From assembly GCF_900103715.1 (NCBI RefSeq), contig NZ_FNHL01000002.1, positions 248,001 through 312,000 of the forward strand: a stretch of 64,000 bases of DNA, given 5' to 3'. The translations under genes were made by a program, and so were the position numbers. The stretch's first letter is position 1. Each line of letters opens with the position of its first letter. The DNA comes from Halogranum gelatinilyticum (GTDB lineage Archaea > Halobacteriota > Halobacteria > Halobacteriales > Haloferacaceae). Shown here piece by piece: positions 1 to 8,144 of this stretch. The notes under the pieces were generated by a model, which had not been told where the DNA came from, did no database searches, and worked only from the letters and a program-made list of their open reading frames with translations.

Positions 1-416
1 CGGACCTTCTGGCCGCGCTTGTGACGAACGCCCTTGTAGGAGCTGATCATCTTCATGCGGTTGATGTCGTGGCGGCGTTTCTGTTCGAGGTCGCTTCCGA
101 CTTTGTGGGTGGTCTCCCCGCTGAAGAAGTCCTTCTGGCGGTTAACCATCCACTCCGGGGCGTGGTCTTCGAAGTTCTGGACGACATCGGTGACTGCGTC
201 GATGTCCTCCTGCTCCAGTCGACCGAACGTAGCGTGTCGGTCCACACCCGCGGCGTCGGCAACGATGCGCGCTGTGCGCTTGCCGATACCTTTCATGTCC
301 GTCAGGGACCGCTCGACCGACTTCGTCCCATCGAGGTCTGTCTGCCCGATGCGGACGAAGTAACGGAGGTTGTCCTCCTCCTCGGCTGAGCCGTCCTGTG
401 GTTCTTCTGCACTCAT
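1..416 (-). CDS. rps13: 30S ribosomal protein S13 (3' end beyond window)
   Basis: Small-subunit head protein that contacts the P-site tRNA and the bridge to the large subunit. The visible part reads as a haloarchaeal S13: an acidic N-terminal extension, then the helix-turn region KGIGKRTA typical of S13, and the basic stretch KRRHDINRMK toward the C terminus. The start ATG at 414-416 gives MSAEEPQD. The gene runs off the left edge, so the basic C-terminal tail is missing from view. It follows tRNA-Ser by 20 nt on the same strand, which implies a common transcript. In haloarchaea rps13 normally leads an rps4/rps11/RNA-polymerase-subunit operon; that part would lie to the left and is not seen. 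Confidence 0.97.
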   Translation of the reverse strand, partial: MSAEEPQDGSAEEEDNLRYFVRIGQTDLDGTKSVERSLTDMKGIGKRTARIVADAAGVDRHATFGRLEQEDIDAVTDVVQNFEDHAPEWMVNRQKDFFSGETTHKVGSDLEQKRRHDINRMKMISSYKGVRHKRGQKV

Positions 417-436
417 AGCTGGATGGATTGAGCGAG

Positions 437-521
437 CGTTGCGGCGGGGATTCGAACCCCGGGGGCTTGACGCCACTGAGTTAGCAACCCAGCGCCTTGG
501 GCCAGGCTTGGCTACCGCAAC
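437..521 (-). tRNA. tRNA-Ser (anticodon GCU)
   Basis: Reading the minus strand, an 85-nt cloverleaf is visible. The 7-bp acceptor stem pairs GTTGCGG with CCGCAAC and has a G discriminator, as expected for serine. The anticodon loop TTGCTAA gives anticodon GCU (codons AGC/AGU). There is a long variable arm, as in class II tRNAs, and a T arm with GGTTCGAATCC. No intron is needed and the CCA is not encoded. The 3' end is 20 nt from the rps13 start on the same strand. Confidence 0.96.
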
Positions 522-735
522 ACGCGGTCGGTTATTGTCGCCCTACACGGACTCGGGACCCGACGCCCCTACAGTTGCTGCACTGGATACAATTCGTGGT
601 CACTACTTAAGGGTCACGAAACCTGACCCGGCGTGGTACACTGACACGTGTCGAGAGAGTGCCGCAGCCCCGATGTCGGCCGTGTCTCTCTCGGTTGCAA
701 TACGACTCGAACAGACCGAAAAGCGTGGCCGCCAC

Positions 736-1779
736 CTACCAGTCGGTGTCGACGGCCCGTGTCCGCCCCAGCAGCGTCTCGCCGTAGACGTCGGCGGCCT
801 GCTCGGGAGCCGCCGCGTCGATGGCGCGTGCCGTCCGCACGGTGTTTGCGAACGTCTTGAACGTCGCCTCGTCGACCATCTGGCCGTCGACGGTGACCGC
901 ACCCGTCCCGCTCCCCTTCGCCTCCTGGAAGGCCTCGATGCGGCGGATGTCGCGCTCCAGTTCTTCAACCGACGGCATGTGCAACCGATTGGCCTGGGCG
1001 GTCTGCTTGGGATGCAGCGACCAGCTTCCATCGAGACCGACCCGTGCCTCGCGCTCCACCTGGTCGGCGTAGGCGTCGCCGTTGTAGAACCGCACACCCC
1101 CTCGCTCGCCGAACAGCTGGTCGAACGGGCCGCCGAGCGCGACGAGACCGTTCGCGCTCGCCTCGTTCGAGAGTCGCCACAGGAGGCTCTCCCACGTCGG
1201 TCCCGCCCCGCCGAGTTCCCGGCCACCCAACTCTGCCGTGTAGTCGACCGGGCCGAACACCAGCCCGTGCAGTCGCGACTCACCGCCCCAGCGGGCGATC
1301 TCCCGCAGGTCCGACACGGCTCGCCCGGACTCGACGATGACGCTCAGGCCGACGCTCCCCTCGGGATAGCCGTACTCGCGTTCGGCCTCGCTGATGACCG
1401 CTTCGGCGCGCTGCACGTCCTCGAGGCGGCCGACCTTCGGGACGACCACGCCGTCGACGAACTCGCCCACCTCGCGGACGAGGGTGTGAATCTGCTCCTC
1501 GCCTCGGTCGCGGAACCGCTCGTCGTCGTAGCTCCACTCGACGCGGGGCCAGATCTCACCGACGAAGTCGCTCTCGGGGAGCCGTTCGACGACGTTGTCG
1601 AGTGCCTCGGCTTTCATATCGGGGGCCGTCCCGTCCTCGATGTCGGGGACGAGCCAGTCGGGTTTCTCGAAGCCGGTGGCCGAGAGACCCGAGTCGAGAT
1701 ACTTCGCCGTGTTCTCGCGAGGGACGGCGGCCGGTGCGGTCTGAAACGTGCGGCAGAGCCGCGGGTTGTCTGTCGTCAT
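736..1779 (-). CDS. citE: beta-methylmalyl-CoA lyase (CitE/HpcH family)
   Basis: A 347-residue CitE-like TIM-barrel lyase. In the methylaspartate cycle this family member splits beta-methylmalyl-CoA into glyoxylate and propionyl-CoA. The family pattern is visible: an acidic segment near the N terminus with PDIEDG, the metal/CoA region with VIVESGRAV near residue 160, and LVFGPVDYTAELGG near 190. The ATG at 1779 follows mch by 48 nt, the largest gap in the operon. The assignment to methylmalyl-CoA rather than citryl-CoA or malyl-CoA rests on the operon with glutamate mutase, methylaspartate ammonia-lyase and mesaconyl-CoA hydratase, not on a diagnostic residue. Confidence 0.9.
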   Translation of the reverse strand: MTTDNPRLCRTFQTAPAAVPRENTAKYLDSGLSATGFEKPDWLVPDIEDGTAPDMKAEALDNVVERLPESDFVGEIWPRVEWSYDDERFRDRGEEQIHTLVREVGEFVDGVVVPKVGRLEDVQRAEAVISEAEREYGYPEGSVGLSVIVESGRAVSDLREIARWGGESRLHGLVFGPVDYTAELGGRELGGAGPTWESLLWRLSNEASANGLVALGGPFDQLFGERGGVRFYNGDAYADQVEREARVGLDGSWSLHPKQTAQANRLHMPSVEELERDIRRIEAFQEAKGSGTGAVTVDGQMVDEATFKTFANTVRTARAIDAAAPEQAADVYGETLLGRTRAVDTDW

Positions 1780-1827
1780 GTGTGGTGTCGTGTCTGTGGT
1801 GTCTGTGTGGTGTTCGTCTCCCTGTGT

Positions 1828-2922
1828 TCAGTCCTCGCGCCGCCGAATCCGCGCCGTCCGCGTCCCCGAGTAGACCACCCGGTCGTCACCCGCGACGGCG
1901 TAGTGTTCGAAGGTCACGCGGCCGGTGTCGGCTCCGCTCGCCTCGTCGCTGGCGACGCTCACGTCTCCCGCTTCCGCGTCCGCGTCGACGACGCGAGTGA
2001 ACGCGAACACGGTGTCGCCCGTGGTCACGAAGTCGTGGAACCGCTCGTCCTCGTAGCACACCTCCCGCCACGTCGCTTCGTCGGAGCGGGCGTGGCCCAA
2101 CGCGATAGAGCGAGTGACGTCGCCGTAGACGACCATCTCACCCGAAGGAGAGTCGGCCATCATCTCGGCGTTGTGGTGCTGTCCCGCGGTGTTGAGCGTC
2201 CGCAGCGGTAGGACGGACATGAGCACGTCGTCGACGGTTCGGCCGCGTTCGTGGCGGTAGGCGACGGCGGCGTCTCGTCCCTCTACTCCCTCTAGAGCCT
2301 CACGGAAGTCCTCGAAATACGGGCCCGAAGGAGCGACGAGGTCGATCGGGAGCGAGGGCGTGGGCGACGTCGCCGTCTCCCCACCGTCGGTCGCAACCGC
2401 GTCTCCCGGCTCACGACGGGGCACCATGTTCGTCCGCGTGTAGGAACACAGCGGCTCGTCGGTCGCGACGTCGTAACTCGTGGTCTCCCAGCTCACGATG
2501 CCGTAGGCTGGCCGGGACGACGAGGTCCGTTTGTCCAGTACCCGAGATTCGACACGGAGGTCCGTGCCTGGAGAGACGGCCTCGCGGTGAAAGCGCACGT
2601 CCGTCCGCCCGAGGAAGTAGCCGCCCTTCTCGCTGAGATCTTCGACGCTCGGTCCCATCGTGCAGGCGACGAGGTAATCCGGGTGAATCGGCGGCTCGTC
2701 GAAGCCACGGTCGCGGGCGGCATCGGGCCGCCAGTAGGCCGGGTCGTGGTTGAGCGTCTGGCTGGTCCACAGGTCGTTGCCGTCGCGGGTCAGCCGCAGA
2801 CCGGGCGCGTGTTCGACCGTCTCGCCCTCGGTGAAGTCCTCGAAGTAGCTCCCTTTCTCCAGGGTGTCGGCACGGGCGAGTGCCTCGGGCATCGCTGCCG
2901 TCCAGTCGACGTCGTCAGTCAT
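1828..2922 (-). CDS. mch: mesaconyl-CoA hydratase (double MaoC-like hotdog)
   Basis: A 364-residue protein with two MaoC-like hotdog units, the first around residues 20-170 and the second around 200-360. It hydrates mesaconyl-C1-CoA to beta-methylmalyl-CoA. The first unit has the motif SQTLNHDPAYW near residue 53, which resembles the hydratase active-site segment with its conserved Asn/His/Asp. The ATG at 2922 overlaps the mal stop by 8 bp, so translation is probably coupled. Neighbours on both sides belong to the same pathway, which is the main reason to choose mesaconyl-CoA over another enoyl-CoA substrate. Confidence 0.9.
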   Translation of the reverse strand: MTDDVDWTAAMPEALARADTLEKGSYFEDFTEGETVEHAPGLRLTRDGNDLWTSQTLNHDPAYWRPDAARDRGFDEPPIHPDYLVACTMGPSVEDLSEKGGYFLGRTDVRFHREAVSPGTDLRVESRVLDKRTSSSRPAYGIVSWETTSYDVATDEPLCSYTRTNMVPRREPGDAVATDGGETATSPTPSLPIDLVAPSGPYFEDFREALEGVEGRDAAVAYRHERGRTVDDVLMSVLPLRTLNTAGQHHNAEMMADSPSGEMVVYGDVTRSIALGHARSDEATWREVCYEDERFHDFVTTGDTVFAFTRVVDADAEAGDVSVASDEASGADTGRVTFEHYAVAGDDRVVYSGTRTARIRRRED

Positions 2923-4195
2923 CGGCGGGCACCTCCCGTTCCCCGACAGTCCGCTTCCGACGCGCCACCGTCCGGCGCATCTCGTTGGTCACGAGCATGA
3001 ACCCCTCGTCGAAGCCCATCCCGGGCTTGGCGAGCACCTGTGCCGCCCGCGTCGCGAGCGCGACGTGCGCGCACGTACGTGCGGAGACATCTGTCTCGTT
3101 GCACGTCCCACCGAGATACGCCCGGGTGTCGGTTCCGCGGCAGGTCAGGACGGCCTCGGCACTGCGGTGAATCCCACCCAAGTCGGGCGTCTTCACCTGC
3201 ACCACGTCGGCCGCACCGGCGTCGACGAACGCCTGCACGTCGTCGAACGTGTTGCACCACTCGTCGGCGACGACGTCGACGGCGACACCACCGTCTGCGA
3301 GACCGTCACGCAACTCGGCCATGGCCCGAATCTGTGTCTCCCGGCTCCCCTCGTCCATCGGTCCCTCGACCTGGAGCGGATAGGGCGCGGCCGCCGCACG
3401 CAGGTCGGCGAAGTAGTCGACGACCTCGGCGCGGTCGTAGGGCGGGCCGAAGACTTCTCCAAGAATCCCGTAGACGTCGACGTGGAACCGTGGCTCGTAG
3501 CCGTCGAGCCGAGTCGCACGCTCGGAGAGCCACCCTAGGTAGTCGCGGAGTCGTTCGCCCGACTCGCCGACCTTCTCGACACTGTTGAACAGCCCGTGAG
3601 GGAGCACGGGCACGCCCTTCAGGAGCATCTTCTCGGCGTTGACACGGCGGTCGTCGCCCGACTGCCCGAAGACCGGTATCGGTTCGGTCGCCGGTTCGAC
3701 GTCGTAGGCGTCGGCGAGGACGTCGGCCATCGTCGTCCGCTGACTCGTGGCCGCCGCGTCCAACAACGCCTGGGAGACACCGTAGCGAATCGCCGTATGC
3801 AGTCGGTCACCGCCCTCCCCGGGCGTCATCGCTTCGACCAACTTCGCGTTGGTCAGGAACGCCGTCGCGTCGCGTCCGCGGAGGTTCTCGGCGACCGGTC
3901 CCTCCACTACGGAGCGGTACTCACGCGCCCGGAACAGCGGGTCGCGGCCACCGGCACCCGAATACTGCACCGCACAGCAGTCGCCGGTCGCGATCTCGCC
4001 GGACGAGAGTTCGAGTTCGACCGAGAGTGCCTCGCCGGCCTCGCGGATCCGACGGAAGCCCGGTGTCACCGGGTCGCCCCGGTAGTCGAATCCCTCCTGT
4101 TCGGCCCCGGCTTTGATGGCACGCTGGTCGTCGAAGAAGAATCCCGAGACCGTCGGGACGGCTCGCACCGACTCGATGCGGACGGTCACGTCCAT
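2915..4195 (-). CDS. mal: methylaspartate ammonia-lyase
   Basis: A 426-residue enolase-superfamily enzyme that deaminates L-threo-3-methylaspartate to mesaconate. Family landmarks are in order: the FGQSGDDRR segment near residue 177, and metal ligands in HVDVYG (D240), VEGPMDEG (E278) and VADEWCNT (D311). The base lysine is in QVKTPDLGG (K335). Bacterial homologues are about 413 residues, so this is full length. The chosen ATG at 4195 overlaps the mamB stop by 10 bp. The reading frame stays open far upstream antisense-style over mamB, but only the part from 4195 resembles the family. Confidence 0.95.
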   Translation of the reverse strand: MDVTVRIESVRAVPTVSGFFFDDQRAIKAGAEQEGFDYRGDPVTPGFRRIREAGEALSVELELSSGEIATGDCCAVQYSGAGGRDPLFRAREYRSVVEGPVAENLRGRDATAFLTNAKLVEAMTPGEGGDRLHTAIRYGVSQALLDAAATSQRTTMADVLADAYDVEPATEPIPVFGQSGDDRRVNAEKMLLKGVPVLPHGLFNSVEKVGESGERLRDYLGWLSERATRLDGYEPRFHVDVYGILGEVFGPPYDRAEVVDYFADLRAAAAPYPLQVEGPMDEGSRETQIRAMAELRDGLADGGVAVDVVADEWCNTFDDVQAFVDAGAADVVQVKTPDLGGIHRSAEAVLTCRGTDTRAYLGGTCNETDVSARTCAHVALATRAAQVLAKPGMGFDEGFMLVTNEMRRTVARRKRTVGEREVPADD

Positions 4196-5631
4196 CCCTC
4201 CGTGGAGCCTTTCGGTCGGCCGATGAGTCGGCCGTCGCTGATGGCGTCGACGTCGTCGGCGACCATCCGAAAGGAGCAGTCCCGGCCTTCGGTCTCGGCC
4301 CGCTCGTCCAGCCGATTTCGGTGAACCTCTTTCAGGTCGGCGGAGAGTGCGAGGTCGCCGAACTCCAGAATCCGGACCCGGCCGTCGTCGTCGCGGGCGG
4401 GCAAGACCGCGCCCTTCGCGCTCTCGCTGGGGGCGAAGGGCACGTCGAGTGCCCCGGTCTCGAACGCCCGGAGCGTGCCGTGGGCGACGTCGCCGTCGCC
4501 GAGGTCGAACACCGTGTCGAAGAGCGAGCGGGTGGAGCGTTCGATGAAGGCCTGTTCGTCGTCGATACCGTCGAGCGTCACGTCCTGTTCGATGAGCATA
4601 TCGATGAGCTGTCGTGTGGTTCGCAGTCCGGCGGCGTTGGCCTCCATCGTAGGCACGCCTTGGAACTCCTGGGGCGATTTCGTGATGACCTTGTCCGGCT
4701 TCGCGACCGCAGCGGTCGCCCCGCCGAGACCGATGACGCCGTTCGCGCGAGCCTCGTCCGGCGGGAAGCCGCCCATCCACTCGTGGAAGACGGTGGTGAC
4801 GGCAACGTCGTCCGGGAGATACTCCTCGCCGAGCGCCCGGAGCGCCCGGAGCGCGGCGACGTCCTGCACGAGGTTGCCGACCTGGCCGTAGCCGAGCGTG
4901 AGCGACTTCACACCCTGTGTCGCCGCCAACAACCCTTCGACGACGCCGATGGCGATGGCGATGGAGGGGGGAACGAGCGTCCCGGTCAGCGGGCCGAACG
5001 GTTCGCGGTTGATGCGGACACCGAACTCCGTGTAGAGCCCTGCAAGGCGGTCGACGAACTGCCAGTGTTCGATGGTCTCTCCCAGGTCGCGACGCTTGGT
5101 GTACGGGATGTTGTACGAGATGGGACCGCCCTCGAAGCTCTGGAAGCCGCCAGCGAAGGTGACGAGCGCGAGGAGCCGGGCGTCGGGCGTCCCGTGGCGC
5201 ACTTCGATGGGGCCGGGGACGCGTTCGATGAGCTCGCGACAGCCGTCGACGCCGTGGTTGACGGCGGGGAAGCCGTTGAGCGTGTCCTCGCCGGACTCGC
5301 GGGCCTCGTCCAGTCCCTCCTGTGCCTTCCCGTACTCGTTGTCGCGGGTGTAGGAGTCGATGGTCGTCGGGAGCAGGTCGGCCCCGCCGTCCTCCCAGAG
5401 ATGGGTCAGGAGGTCGACCTGTGGGTCGAGACGTGGCACGCCCGCTCGGGGCTGTAGCAGCGGCCTGTCGGCCGATTCGAGGACGTGCGCGAAGCGTTTC
5501 TCGTCGGGGAGCGTCTCGTGGTAGCCGAGGGCCTCCTCGAAGTCGACAGCCTCGGCTGTCGGCCAGTCTCCACGGAGTCGGTCGGCGATACGGCCGAGTT
5601 CGGACTCCGGGAGGCGTTCGTCCCGAACCAT
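4186..5631 (-). CDS. mamB: methylaspartate (glutamate) mutase, epsilon subunit
   Basis: The catalytic subunit (481 residues) of coenzyme-B12-dependent glutamate mutase, which converts L-glutamate to L-threo-3-methylaspartate together with MamA. A TIM-barrel protein with family segments such as NGFPAVNHG, RHGTPDARLL and GGFQSFEGGPISYNIPYTK. The start ATG at 5629-5631 shares its A with the mamA stop (TGATG), matching the family N terminus; an upstream in-frame ATG would run into mamA and is rejected. Length is close to the bacterial MutE (about 483). Confidence 0.95.
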   Translation of the reverse strand: MVRDERLPESELGRIADRLRGDWPTAEAVDFEEALGYHETLPDEKRFAHVLESADRPLLQPRAGVPRLDPQVDLLTHLWEDGGADLLPTTIDSYTRDNEYGKAQEGLDEARESGEDTLNGFPAVNHGVDGCRELIERVPGPIEVRHGTPDARLLALVTFAGGFQSFEGGPISYNIPYTKRRDLGETIEHWQFVDRLAGLYTEFGVRINREPFGPLTGTLVPPSIAIAIGVVEGLLAATQGVKSLTLGYGQVGNLVQDVAALRALRALGEEYLPDDVAVTTVFHEWMGGFPPDEARANGVIGLGGATAAVAKPDKVITKSPQEFQGVPTMEANAAGLRTTRQLIDMLIEQDVTLDGIDDEQAFIERSTRSLFDTVFDLGDGDVAHGTLRAFETGALDVPFAPSESAKGAVLPARDDDGRVRILEFGDLALSADLKEVHRNRLDERAETEGRDCSFRMVADDVDAISDGRLIGRPKGSTEGWT

Positions 5632-6080
5632 CAGGTGTAGGCGGGGACCGACTCGCGGTCGGTCTCTGTCGTCGAGATGTCGAGGTCGACACGGAGTGCG
5701 TCGATGGCCTCCTGGGGTTCCGTCTCCGAGTCGAAGACGCGGGTGAACCCCATCCGCTCGAAGCGACGGCGGGTCTCGGTCCACTCGTCCTGTCCGACGG
5801 CGAGGTTGCCGCCGATGTAGGTCGGGAGGTCGAGATCAGCCGCCGCGAGCTGCTCGTGGAAGCCGCGGCAGTCCTGCTCGGCGTGGCCGTAGAGCGAGGA
5901 GACCAGTACCGCGTCCGCGTCGTGGGCCGTCGCTGCGTCGACGAACTCCGCTTGGGACGTCTGGACGCCGAGGTTGACAACGTCGAACCCCGCCGCCGAA
6001 AGAGCCTGGTCGAGTATGGTGATTCCGACGACGTGTGCGTCGGAGCCGATCACGCCAAGGATGACTGTTCGCGGCATCAT
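5631..6080 (-). CDS. mamA: methylaspartate (glutamate) mutase, sigma (B12-binding) subunit
   Basis: A 149-residue cobalamin-binding Rossmann-type subunit. The base-off/His-on motif D-x-H-x-x-G is at residues 14-19 (SDAHVVG), followed by an SSLYG loop and a GGNLAVG loop that cradle the nucleotide tail. It pairs with MamB, encoded directly downstream with a one-base overlap. Two adjacent ATGs occur at 6080 and 6077. An in-frame ATG about 90 nt farther upstream would add a basic, tyrosine-rich extension encoded by AT-rich promoter DNA, so it is rejected. First gene of the five-gene minus-strand operon. Confidence 0.95.
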   Translation of the reverse strand: MMPRTVILGVIGSDAHVVGITILDQALSAAGFDVVNLGVQTSQAEFVDAATAHDADAVLVSSLYGHAEQDCRGFHEQLAAADLDLPTYIGGNLAVGQDEWTETRRRFERMGFTRVFDSETEPQEAIDALRVDLDISTTETDRESVPAYT

Positions 6081-6227
6081 CGTGAAGGACCGTGAAGGAA
6101 CAGATAAAGTTAATGATTTATAATGATAATATTCTTTAAGGTGTTTTACCAACCGGTGTGTCATATCCACACAAACTACATGATTAATGGGGTAGATTTT
6201 TCCCTCCTATCCACGACGGCGTAAGCC
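6081..6227. promoter_or_regulatory. divergent promoter region between mamA operon and mct
   Basis: A 147-bp AT-rich spacer in otherwise GC-rich DNA, separating the start codons of mamA (leftward) and mct (rightward). Read toward mamA it contains TTATAAATC and CTTTATC; the latter lies about 27 nt from the mamA ATG, right for a short-leader haloarchaeal transcript. Toward mct no clear TATA element is seen. A shared control region for the two halves of one pathway is an inference from layout. Confidence 0.55.
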
Positions 6228-7472
6228 ATGGCCGCGCTCAGCGACCTTCGGGTGCTCGACCTGACACAGGTGCTCGCCGGACCGTACTGCACGATGCTCC
6301 TCGCGGACCTCGGCGCGGACGTGGTAAAGGTCGAGCGTCCCGGCGGCGACCTCATCCGGTCGAATCCACCGTTCGTCCGTCCTTCGGAAGAGCCTGAGTC
6401 CGACGGCTCGTCGCCGTCGGAGCAGCCCTACGGTGGCTACTTCCAGAGCGTCAACCGCGGCAAGCGCTCCATCGAACTCGACCTCGGCAGCGACGAGGGG
6501 CGCGCGGACTTCCTCTCGCTCGTCGAGGCGGCCGACGTCGTCGTCGAGAACTACCGCGCGGGGACGATGGAGCGGTTCGACCTCGGCTACGAGACGCTCC
6601 GCGAACACAACCCCCAGTTGGTCTACAGCGCGATCCGTGGCTTCGGCGACCCCCGCACGGGCGAGACCCACCGCCAGGGCCAGCCCTCGTTCGACCTCGT
6701 GGCACAGGCACTCGGCGGCGTGATGGAGATAACTGGCGAGGAAGACGGCCCACCGACGAAGGTCGGTCCCGGCATCGGTGACCTGTTCACCGCGACGCTC
6801 AACGCCGTCGGCATCCTCGCCGCAGTCCACCACCGCGACCGGACGGGAGAAGGCCAGTTCGTCGACACCGGGATGTACGACAGCATCGTCAGCCTCTGTG
6901 AGCGGACGGTCTACCAGTACTCCTACACCGGCGACCCGCCGACGCGACAGGGCAACTCCCATCCGACACTCTTCCCCTACGACTCCTTCGAGACGGCCGA
7001 CGGCCACGTCGTCATCGCCGCCTTCGGCGACAACCACTGGGAGGCACTCTGTCGGGCGATGGACCGGCCGGACCTCGCCGCCGACTACCCGGACGCGGCG
7101 AGTCGCCGCCGGAACCGCGAGCCACTGGGCGACGAGATCGCCGACTGGACGGCGAGCCGGACGAGCGACGAGGTCGTCGACGCGCTCGTCGGTGAGGTCC
7201 CCTGCGAACGGGTCCAAAGCGTCGAAGACGTCTTCGCCGACTCGCACATCCGCGACCGCGAGATGCTCGTGGAGGTCGACCAGCCCGGCACGGACGAGCG
7301 GGTGACCATCGCTGGCCAGCCCATCAAGATGACGGCGACGCCCAGCCAACCGGGCCGCCGCGCGCCACTGCTTGACGAACACCACGAGTCCGTGTTCAGC
7401 GATTGGGTGGCACAGCCCTCCGGTAGACGGACCGACACCGCGAGGGACGCAACGGACGCGGCCGACGACTGA
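6228..7472 (+). CDS. mct: succinyl-CoA:mesaconate CoA-transferase (class III, CaiB/BaiF)
   Basis: A 414-residue class III CoA-transferase. In the methylaspartate cycle it moves CoA from succinyl-CoA to mesaconate. Seen: the N-terminal family opening VLDLTQVLAGPYCTMLLADLGADVVKVE, a VEPGG-like PGGD loop, NRGKRSIELDL, and the segment GQPSFDLVAQALGG whose Asp (D156) aligns with the catalytic aspartate. Two oddities: a Ser/Glu/Pro-rich insert at about residues 51-68 and an acidic hydrophilic tail after residue 395. Divergent from mamA. Substrate is inferred from that context. Confidence 0.9.
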   Translation: MAALSDLRVLDLTQVLAGPYCTMLLADLGADVVKVERPGGDLIRSNPPFVRPSEEPESDGSSPSEQPYGGYFQSVNRGKRSIELDLGSDEGRADFLSLVEAADVVVENYRAGTMERFDLGYETLREHNPQLVYSAIRGFGDPRTGETHRQGQPSFDLVAQALGGVMEITGEEDGPPTKVGPGIGDLFTATLNAVGILAAVHHRDRTGEGQFVDTGMYDSIVSLCERTVYQYSYTGDPPTRQGNSHPTLFPYDSFETADGHVVIAAFGDNHWEALCRAMDRPDLAADYPDAASRRRNREPLGDEIADWTASRTSDEVVDALVGEVPCERVQSVEDVFADSHIRDREMLVEVDQPGTDERVTIAGQPIKMTATPSQPGRRAPLLDEHHESVFSDWVAQPSGRRTDTARDATDAADD

Positions 7473-7506
7473 GACGGCCGACGACGGCCACGTGGTCATC
7501 GCCGCC
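7471..7506 (+). repeat. partial duplication of an internal mct segment
   Basis: Right at and after the mct stop, about 36 bp repeat bases 6990-7022 inside mct almost exactly (GAGACGGCCGA, then CGGCCACGT and GTCATCGCCGCC), with a 3-base insertion and a single substitution. The internal copy encodes ETADGHVVIAA. The downstream copy can still be read as DDGHVVIAA but has no gene around it. It looks like a fragment left by a tandem duplication of a CoA-transferase gene. Confidence 0.6.
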
Positions 7507-7586
7507 TGTGGCTGTCGCTGTACCACAGAGAGTAGGTAGGTCCCGCGACACCCAGCTTCTTGGTCCCGACCCCCCTCGTGAGAGCT

Positions 7587-8141
7587 ATGCCCGGTCCAGC
7601 GGTTCTCGAAGGCGAGCGTATCACTCTCAACACCGTCGAGGAGGAGGACCTCGAACTGCTCCGCGACGGCGTCAACGACCCCAGCGTCCGCGTCTCCGCG
7701 GGGCAGGTCCTCCCGAGCAACGGTCTCCAAGAGCGCGAATGGTTCGAGGAGACCAGCACGAGCAAAGACGTCCTGCAGCTGCTCGTCGTCGTCGACGGCG
7801 AGTACGACGACCACGACGACCGCCGTGCTGGCGTCATCGAGTTCGACCCGATCGACCGCGAGACGGGTACCGTCGACGTCGCCTACTGGCTCCGCCCGGC
7901 CTTCCGCCGAAACGGCTACGCCCGCGAGGCACTGGAGTTGATGGTCGACTACGCGTTCGCCCAGCTCCGTATCCACCGTGTCAGCGCGGCCGTCTACGAC
8001 TTCAACGAGGCCTCGATGCGACTCCTCGAATCGATCGGCTTCACCGCCGAGGGCGTCCAGCGGGAGAACGCCTACGTCGACGGCCGCTACTGTGACACGC
8101 ACTACTTCGGACTGCTGGAGGACGAGTGGAACCGCGGGTGA
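7587..8141 (+). CDS. GNAT-family N-acetyltransferase (RimJ/RimL-like)
   Basis: A 184-residue single-domain GNAT protein. The typical order is seen: an N-terminal strand GERITLNTVEEEDLELL, a central strand GTVDVAYWLRPAFRRNGYAREAL that contains the acetyl-CoA pyrophosphate loop (R-x-x-G-Y-A near residue 112), and a C-terminal LLESIGFTAEGVQRE as in RimJ/RimL and ribosomal-protein or small-molecule acetyltransferases. The ATG at 7587 (MPGPAVLEG) fits the family start better than an in-frame GTG 27 nt upstream. The target cannot be told from sequence. It converges with moaA, leaving 3 bp between stops. Confidence 0.85.
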   Translation: MPGPAVLEGERITLNTVEEEDLELLRDGVNDPSVRVSAGQVLPSNGLQEREWFEETSTSKDVLQLLVVVDGEYDDHDDRRAGVIEFDPIDRETGTVDVAYWLRPAFRRNGYAREALELMVDYAFAQLRIHRVSAAVYDFNEASMRLLESIGFTAEGVQRENAYVDGRYCDTHYFGLLEDEWNRG

Positions 8142-8144
8142 CCG

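Noticed and set aside
370-2211. 613-codon open frame on the plus strand
   Set aside because: It lies antisense to citE and mch and crosses the tRNA. High-GC DNA gives long antisense frames; there is no domain.
2915-5980. 1021-codon open frame on the minus strand
   Set aside because: Only its last 426 codons are mal. The first part is Arg/Ser/Pro-rich off-frame translation of mamB and mamA.
6207-8102. 631-codon minus-strand frame
   Set aside because: Antisense to mct and the GNAT gene; no family resemblance.
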